NCBI RefSeq assembly: GCF_009428905.1
Contig: NZ_WHYR01000041.1
Location: forward strand, 1-32,524
Reading direction: 5' to 3'
Length of the DNA stretch: 32,524 bases
Source of the DNA: Desulfofundulus thermobenzoicus
GTDB taxonomy: Bacteria; Bacillota; Desulfotomaculia; Desulfotomaculales; Desulfovirgulaceae
In this document: piece by piece, positions 24,957 through 32,524 of the stretch
Numbering within the stretch: position 1 is the first letter of the stretch
How the letters are laid out: each line of letters opens with the position of its first letter
Position numbers and translations under genes: made by a program
Notes under the pieces: generated by a model
The model's input: the letters and a program-made list of their open reading frames with translations, nothing else
The model's database searches: none
Told to the model about the DNA's origin: nothing

Positions 24957-26096
24957 ATGAAAATCACCACCAGCAGAAACACCCTGGCCTTTGCCATACA
25001 AACAGCCAACCGGGCCATCTCGCCCCGCCTTCCCCTCCCCATACTTTCGGGACTATTGTTTGAAGCGACCGGCAACCACTTGACCGTCACGGCCACGGAT
25101 ATGGATCTGACCATACAATGCCGGGTGGAAGTGTCGGTGGAAGAAGAGGGAGCCGCGGTACTGCCATCCCGCTATATAGCGGACCTGGTGCGTCACCTGC
25201 CCGATCTGCCCATTGAAATTCAAACGCCACCGGGAAGCCATAGCGCCGCCATTCGTTACGGCACGTCACAGCTGAACATACACGGGTTTAACCCGGAGCA
25301 GTATCCCAGGCCATCATCCCCGGCGGAAGGCTTTTCACTGCCCATGAACCGGAACCAGTTAAGGGAAATGATCCGGCAGGTATCCTTCGCCGTATCCAGC
25401 GATGAAACCCGCCCCATTTTTACCGGTATTCTTATGCAATTGAAAGACGGCTTTTTCCGCCTGGTGGCGACCGACACCCACCGTCTGGCCGTCAGGCAGG
25501 CGAACATAAAAACAGCGGGAAAACCCATGAACATTGTGGTTCCCGGAAAAACCCTGAATGAACTGGCCCGCTTGATCACCGGCGAAGACCGGCAGGTGGA
25601 GATTATAGCCGGCGAAAACCACGTTTTCTTTCAAATGGAAGACATCTTCCTTTCCTCCAGGATTATCGCCGGCCAGTTCCCCCCCTACGAACAGGCCATC
25701 CCCCAGGAAACATCCACCAGCGTCCGGGTGGAAACCAGATCCCTCCTGGAAGCCACGGAAAGGGCGGCTTTGCTTGTTTCCAACAACATCCCCGTGGTAC
25801 ACTTTTCCCTGGGGCAAAACACCTGCGTGGTTTCGGTGCATACGGAAGCGGGGTGGATTCGCGAGGTCATTGACGTATCCGTGGACGGTCAGCCCCTGGA
25901 TATCTGTTTTAACGCCCGCTATTTAATCGAAATCCTGCGGGCAATCCCCGAAGAGGAAGCCCTCCTGGAATTTACCGGCCCTTTAAGTGCAACCATAATC
26001 AGGCCGGTACAAAACATGGATTACCTGGTCCTTCTTTTACCCGCCCGTCCTTTTAAAAGCGACGGGGGCACCGATGAAGCCATGACCGATTATTAG
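24957..26096 (+). CDS. dnaN: DNA polymerase III beta sliding clamp
   Basis: 379 residues. MKITTSRNTLAFAIQTANRA start, VTATDMDLTIQC, MNRNQLREMIRQVSFAVSSD, LVATDTHRLAV, and the C-terminal YLVLLLPAR are the beta-clamp landmarks; three repeated clamp folds are expected. The ATG at 24957 sits behind GGGGGATC. An in-frame start at 24840 would extend into the origin sequence and is rejected. Confidence 0.98.
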   Translation: MKITTSRNTLAFAIQTANRAISPRLPLPILSGLLFEATGNHLTVTATDMDLTIQCRVEVSVEEEGAAVLPSRYIADLVRHLPDLPIEIQTPPGSHSAAIRYGTSQLNIHGFNPEQYPRPSSPAEGFSLPMNRNQLREMIRQVSFAVSSDETRPIFTGILMQLKDGFFRLVATDTHRLAVRQANIKTAGKPMNIVVPGKTLNELARLITGEDRQVEIIAGENHVFFQMEDIFLSSRIIAGQFPPYEQAIPQETSTSVRVETRSLLEATERAALLVSNNIPVVHFSLGQNTCVVSVHTEAGWIREVIDVSVDGQPLDICFNARYLIEILRAIPEEEALLEFTGPLSATIIRPVQNMDYLVLLLPARPFKSDGGTDEAMTDY

Positions 26097-26128
26097 CCGG
26101 CGGCAAAAACCGGTGGTGAAGTTTAATT

Positions 26129-27235
26129 TTGTATATTAAAAGGATTATGCTGGAAAACTTTCGCAATTACCATTTTCTTTCCTGGCAACCCCATGATAAA
26201 ATAAACATAATCGTGGGTGGCAACGCCCTGGGCAAAACCAACCTCCTGGAGGCCATTTTTTTTGGCCTGACCGGCAGTTCCTTCCGTACCAGCCGGGAAA
26301 AGGAAACCGTTCTGTGGAATGCTTCCCACAGCCGGGTGGAAATCCAGTTAATATGGCATGATCAACAGGTTACCATCAGAAACACACTTACCTCCGGGGG
26401 AAAAATAGAACGGGAATTGAATACCCGAAAGCTGAAAAAACGGGAGCAACCCGTTCTGCCGGTGATTTTTACCCCGGACCATTTGACCCTGGTTAAGGGT
26501 AGCCCCCGGGAAAGACGCCGCTGGCTGGATGGAGAACTCTGTCTTCTTTATCCGGGCTACGATCAATATTTGAAGCGCTACCTGCAGGTTGTCAGCCAGC
26601 GTAACGGACTTTTGCAACGCATCCGGGAAAGATTGGCGCACATTGAAGAATTGTTTCCCTGGGACGAACAGCTGGCCGTTTATGGTGCCAGGGTGACAGC
26701 CGTCCGACTGGCCATGCTGTCCCGTCTGGCCCCTTTATTCCGGGAAATTCACAGCGATATTTCCCAATCCAGGGAAAAACCCGGAATCAGTTACTTTTCC
26801 ACCCTACCTCTAACCGGAACGGAAGGGGAGAAAGAAATCCTGGGCCTGTTTAACAGCAGGCTTTCCAGCCGGCACAAAGAAGAGGTGGCCCACGGCCAGA
26901 CTCTAACCGGGCCCCACCGGGATGACCTCTTCTTTTCTATAAATGGATACGATGCCAGGCAATACGCCTCCCAGGCCCAGCAGCGTACCATCGTTCTATC
27001 ATTGAAACTGGCCCAACTGGAACTATCCTACCGGGAAAAGGGGGAATATCCGGTATTACTGCTGGACGACGTATTATCCGAGCTCGACCGAACCAGGCGG
27101 GAGCAGTTGCTGGGGAGGGTACGCGGTTTGATCCAGGTTTTCATAACCAGCAGCACCCTTCCGGATATTCATGAAAAGAATATTTCTTCCATGATTTTTA
27201 CCATAGCGGAAGGACAAATAAAGAGTTTACCATAA
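26129..27235 (+). CDS. recF: RecF recombination mediator ATPase
   Basis: 368 residues. MYIKRIMLENFRNY, Walker A GGNALGKTNLLEAI, a DLLFF-type segment (TGPHRDDLFFSINGYDAR), the SQAQQRTIVLSLKLAQ signature and Walker B LLLDDVLSELD are all present. It loads RecA at gaps with RecO/RecR. The start is TTG at 26129. Only 32 bp separate it from dnaN, so the S4-domain gene yaaA, often placed here in Bacilli, is absent. Confidence 0.96.
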   Translation: MYIKRIMLENFRNYHFLSWQPHDKINIIVGGNALGKTNLLEAIFFGLTGSSFRTSREKETVLWNASHSRVEIQLIWHDQQVTIRNTLTSGGKIERELNTRKLKKREQPVLPVIFTPDHLTLVKGSPRERRRWLDGELCLLYPGYDQYLKRYLQVVSQRNGLLQRIRERLAHIEELFPWDEQLAVYGARVTAVRLAMLSRLAPLFREIHSDISQSREKPGISYFSTLPLTGTEGEKEILGLFNSRLSSRHKEEVAHGQTLTGPHRDDLFFSINGYDARQYASQAQQRTIVLSLKLAQLELSYREKGEYPVLLLDDVLSELDRTRREQLLGRVRGLIQVFITSSTLPDIHEKNISSMIFTIAEGQIKSLP

Positions 27236-27340
27236 CGGACCAGATAAGAATCGAATTAAACACCTTCAACCGGAATTTGCTTTGGCAGATTTATTCTTAA
27301 AATCTAACGACCAGCGACCATTACTTAGGAGGCGTGAGTC

Positions 27341-27595
27341 ATGTTTCTTCACCTCGGCACGGATAAGTCCATTCTTAAAAAAGACGTGGTAGCCATTTTG
27401 AATGTACGTACCCATTCAGCAGCCGCAACGGGCGAATTCTTAGAAATAGCCCGGGACGAAAAGAAACTGCACCTGTTGACCGAACCCGGGAAGATAAAGT
27501 CCTATGTACTGACGGTCAAAGGGGTATACGGTTCACCCATTTCCTGTGCCACGTTAAAGAAGAGGGTGGAAACGGAAATTATAGAACCGGAATAA
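27341..27595 (+). CDS. remB: RemB/YaaB extracellular matrix regulator family (DUF370)
   Basis: 84 residues. It begins MFLHLGTDKSILKKDVVAIL and ends near SPISCATLKKRV, as in Bacillus YaaB/RemB. RemB contributes to control of biofilm matrix genes in Bacillus; its role here is unknown. ATG at 27341 is nine bases after TAGGAGG. It lies in the conserved recF-remB-gyrB order. Confidence 0.93.
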   Translation: MFLHLGTDKSILKKDVVAILNVRTHSAAATGEFLEIARDEKKLHLLTEPGKIKSYVLTVKGVYGSPISCATLKKRVETEIIEPE

Positions 27596-27655
27596 CCTGA
27601 AGGACCAGGGGACGTTTACACGGGACAGGTTGCCATCCGGTTATGATTATAGTAA

Positions 27656-29605
<1,950 letters not shown>

Positions 29606-29693
29606 CGAAAGGTACTCGCGGCGATCGTCCCAAAAGACTGATATTAATTACAAAAAAAAGACTAAAAAGTCATAACTGTCGAGGTGACCTTTT

Positions 29694-32120
29694 TTGCCGC
29701 CTACCCTGGGTAAGGTTATATCAATCAACATCAACGAGGAAATGAAACACTCTTACCTGGATTACGCCATGAGCGTAATCGTGGGCCGGGCGCTGCCCGA
29801 TGTGCGGGACGGTTTGAAGCCTGTACACCGGCGCATTCTCTATGCCATGCACCAACTGGGGTTGACGGCGGACCGCCCGCACCGCAAGAGCGCCAATATC
29901 GTCGGTGCGGTGCTGTCGGATTTCCACCCCCACGGGGACATGGCCGTATACGACGCCCTGGTGCGCATGGCCCAGGACTTTGCCAGCCGTTACCCGCTGG
30001 TGGATGGCCATGGCAACTTCGGCTCGGTGGACGGCGACCCTCCGGCGGCCATGCGTTACACGGAAGCCCGTATGTCCCGCATTGCCAGTGAAATGCTGGC
30101 CGACATTGAAAAGGAAACGGTAGATTTTATTCCCAATTACGACGGCCGTACCAGCGAACCCACCGTTTTGCCGGCACGCATTCCCAACCTGCTGATCAAC
30201 GGATCGGCGGGAATCGCCGTGGGCATGGCCACCAACATACCGCCCCACAATCTGGGCGAAGTAATCGATGGGGTGATCATGCTTATTGACAATCCTGCAG
30301 TGACCATCCAGGAGATCATGCGGGCAATCAAAGGTCCCGATTTTCCCACCGGCGGCAAGATAATGGGCAGCAGCGGCATCCGGGAAGCCTATGAAACAGG
30401 AAGGGGCACCATCAGGGTGCGCGCCCAGGCTTCCATTGAAAAAATTGGCGGGGGCAAGAGTGCCATTATCGTACATGAACTGCCGTTCCTGGTAAATAAG
30501 GCCAAATTGATCGAAAAAATAGCGGAACTGGTCCGGGAAAAGAAAATCGACGGCATTACCGATCTGCGGGATGAGTCGGACCGCCGGGGTATGCGCGTGG
30601 TGATTGAGCTGCGCCGGGACGCCAAGCCCCAGGTCATCCTCAATCAGCTCTACAAACATACCCAGATGCAGGATACCTTTGGTGTGATCATGCTGGCCCT
30701 GGTCGGAGGTCAGCCACGGGTGCTAAACTTGAAGCAGGTGTTGGAGCATTACCTGGACCACCAGAAGGAAGTGGTGACCAGGCGCACCCGCTTTGATCTG
30801 GCCCGGGCCGAAGCGCGGGCGCATATTGTAGAAGGATTGCGCATTGCCCTGGACCACATTGATGAAGTGATCAACCTCATCCGTGCCTCCCGGACGGTGG
30901 AGATAGCCAGGCAGGGCCTGATGGAAAAATTCGGCCTTTCGGAAAAGCAGGCCGAAGCCATTCTGGAAATGCGCCTGCAGCGGTTAACCGGTTTGGAAAG
31001 GGATAAGCTGGAGGCGGAATACAGGGAGTTACGGGAAAAGATTGCTTATCTGAAAAGCGTCCTGGCCGATGAAAAAAAGATATTACACATAATCAAAGAA
31101 GAGATCACCCAGATTAAGCAAAAGTTTGCCGATGCCCGGCGCACGGTAATTGACGAAGAGGCAAAAAACCCGGAAGCGGAAGATTTTATCCCGGAGGAAG
31201 AAGTGGTCATCACCATCACCAATCAGGGTTACATTAAGCGCATGCCCCTGGATCTTTACCGTAGCCAGAAAAGGGGTGGGCGCGGGGTTACCGCCATGGG
31301 CACAAAGGAAGAGGACTTTGTGCGGCATTTGTTTATTACCGGTACCCACCATTACTTTTTGTTCTTTTCCAACCGGGGAAAGGTGTATCGTTTAAAGGTG
31401 CATGAGATTCCCGAAGCGGGCCGGCAGGCCAAGGGAACGGCCATTGTCAACCTGCTTTACATTGATCAGGAAGAAAGGATTACCGCGGTCATACCGGTGC
31501 GGGATTTCGCAAAGGGTTATTACCTGTTTATGGCCACCCGGAACGGGGTGGTGAAGAAAACTGAACTGGAGCATTTTGACACATCCCGCCGGGACGGCAT
31601 TATTGCCATAAACCTGGATGAGGGAGATGAACTGGTGGAAGTGAAGTTGACTGACGGCGGGGAGGAAATTATCCTGGGCACCGCTCAGGGGCTGGCTATC
31701 CGTTTTCCGGAAAAAGAGGTGGCCCCTCACGGACGCGCATCCAGGGGTGTGAAAGGAATCAACCTCCAACCGGGTGATGCGGTGGTGGCCATGGATACGG
31801 TTCGCCCCAATGGTGATGTACTGGTGGTTATGGCCAACGGCTATGGCAAGCGTACTTCATTGACGGAGTACCGGCGGCAGTCCCGGGGCGGCCGGGGAAT
31901 TATCAGCGCCCGTGTTACCGGGCGAACGGGAGAGGTTATCGCCCTGCAGGTGGTTCTGCCCGGTGAGGAGTTTATGGCCATCAGTGCAGAAGGAATTATC
32001 ATCCGTCTCAAAGCCGGTGAAGTTTCCACCATGGGACGCGCCACCCAGGGTGTTACCCTTATGCGCCTGGCACCGGGAGACAAGCTGGTATCTGTGGCCC
32101 GGGTCAATGCCGATGAATAA
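29694..32120 (+). CDS. gyrA: DNA gyrase subunit A
   Basis: 808 residues. The N-terminus has the breakage-reunion domain with the catalytic tyrosine Y122 (AAMRYTEAR). The C-terminal beta-pinwheel has the GyrA box as QKRGGRG and related repeats. Residue 83, Ser in most gyrases, is Met here ([10 protein letters not shown]); D87 is retained. The start is TTG at 29694, behind GAGGTGA. It ends 24 bp before an rRNA promoter, with no visible terminator. Confidence 0.98.
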   Translation: MPPTLGKVISININEEMKHSYLDYAMSVIVGRALPDVRDGLKPVHRRILYAMHQLGLTADRPHRKSANIVGAVLSDFHPHGDMAVYDALVRMAQDFASRYPLVDGHGNFGSVDGDPPAAMRYTEARMSRIASEMLADIEKETVDFIPNYDGRTSEPTVLPARIPNLLINGSAGIAVGMATNIPPHNLGEVIDGVIMLIDNPAVTIQEIMRAIKGPDFPTGGKIMGSSGIREAYETGRGTIRVRAQASIEKIGGGKSAIIVHELPFLVNKAKLIEKIAELVREKKIDGITDLRDESDRRGMRVVIELRRDAKPQVILNQLYKHTQMQDTFGVIMLALVGGQPRVLNLKQVLEHYLDHQKEVVTRRTRFDLARAEARAHIVEGLRIALDHIDEVINLIRASRTVEIARQGLMEKFGLSEKQAEAILEMRLQRLTGLERDKLEAEYRELREKIAYLKSVLADEKKILHIIKEEITQIKQKFADARRTVIDEEAKNPEAEDFIPEEEVVITITNQGYIKRMPLDLYRSQKRGGRGVTAMGTKEEDFVRHLFITGTHHYFLFFSNRGKVYRLKVHEIPEAGRQAKGTAIVNLLYIDQEERITAVIPVRDFAKGYYLFMATRNGVVKKTELEHFDTSRRDGIIAINLDEGDELVEVKLTDGGEEIILGTAQGLAIRFPEKEVAPHGRASRGVKGINLQPGDAVVAMDTVRPNGDVLVVMANGYGKRTSLTEYRRQSRGGRGIISARVTGRTGEVIALQVVLPGEEFMAISAEGIIIRLKAGEVSTMGRATQGVTLMRLAPGDKLVSVARVNADE

Positions 32121-32144
32121 TTTAACTGAAACTTAATCAACATA

Positions 32145-32173
32145 TTGACATGAAATCTACCCTATGGTATATT
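32145..32173 (+). promoter_or_regulatory. rRNA promoter P1
   Basis: TTGACA (32145-32150), a 17-bp spacer and TATATT (32168-32173): a near-perfect vegetative promoter 250 bp before 16S rRNA. Confidence 0.85.
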
Positions 32174-32250
32174 TATCATTGCCGCCTGACGGCACCGGTA
32201 AAAGGTGCCTGAATGGAAAAACAGGGCAAAGAAAATCTAAAAATTGGTTG

Positions 32251-32280
32251 TTGATTTTTAGTGGGCAAGTGTGATACAAT
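32251..32280 (+). promoter_or_regulatory. Probable rRNA promoter P2
   Basis: TTGATT (32251-32256), 18 bp, TACAAT (32275-32280). Tandem rrn promoters are common in Firmicutes. A small GGCACC/GGTGCC hairpin lies between P1 and P2. Confidence 0.6.
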
Positions 32281-32310
32281 AATACTTGTGCTGCGGTAAG
32301 CGGCAGTGGT

Positions 32311-32418
32311 CCTTGAAAACTGAACAGCGGGTTAAGGATGGGAAAGACCTCGTCAGAAAGCCTTGAGGAAGGCGAGAAGGCGAAGTAATTCCAGGGAGCC
32401 AGCGCAAGCTTTTCAAGG
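32311..32418 (+). other. rRNA leader with processing stem
   Basis: CCTTGAAAA (32311-32319) and its exact complement TTTTCAAGG (32410-32418) bracket the leader and can pair. The TTGAAAACTGAAC motif is the usual Firmicute pre-16S leader signal. It is likely used for antitermination and RNase III-type processing of the 16S 5' end. Confidence 0.65.
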
Positions 32419-32420
32419 TA

Positions 32421-32524
<104 letters not shown>

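Overview
The window is an origin-proximal chromosome segment of a moderately GC-rich, spore-forming Firmicute. It most resembles the Peptococcaceae / Desulfotomaculum-Pelotomaculum-Desulfofundulus group. The reasons are the gene order rpmH-dnaA-dnaN-recF-remB-gyrB-gyrA-16S rRNA, the sporulation-type genes (yyaC, remB, soj/spo0J-type parAB), the nickel-pincer (Lar) genes, a PocR-type sensor, and an apparent V1 expansion in the 16S rRNA. The genus is inferred; no search was possible.

Layout. Positions 1-2645 hold a partial YkvI-like membrane protein, yyaC, a YkuS-like protein and a phosphoribosyltransferase. Positions 3075-8758 hold a co-directional eight-gene operon: two PPOX-type split-barrel proteins, a 589-residue protein I do not recognise, a 2[4Fe-4S] ferredoxin, a 140-residue protein, a LarC C-terminal-domain-like protein, LarB, and a stand-alone LarC N-terminal domain. 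Convergent to it (8772-11265) is a two-component system: a LytS-type kinase with a PocR-like Cys-rich sensor, and a REC-AraC regulator. A foldback repeat follows, then a second, ordinary larE-larB-larC operon (11792-14588).

From 14589 the ancestral origin neighbourhood resumes on the minus strand: a parS-like site, parB, parA, a 330-bp foldback (MITE-like) element, a small DUF1540 protein missed by length cut-offs, rsmG, mnmG, mnmE, khpB (jag), yidC, yidD, rnpA and rpmH. DnaA-box clusters lie on both sides of dnaA. The plus strand then carries dnaA, dnaN, recF, remB, gyrB and gyrA, followed by a strong tandem-promoter rRNA leader and the first ~100 nt of 16S rRNA.

How it may fit together. 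LarB, LarC and LarE make the nickel-pincer nucleotide (NPN) cofactor from nicotinate adenine dinucleotide. The window has two LarB and two LarC sets, one LarE and no recognisable LarA racemase. The eight-gene operon couples a split, reordered LarC and its own LarB to flavin-type proteins, a ferredoxin and an unknown large protein, beside a sensor of a family that responds to small organic molecules. I propose it as an undescribed redox system that uses, modifies or is built around an NPN-type cofactor. This is inference from context. Many core genes here appear to start with TTG, each with a well-placed ribosome-binding site.
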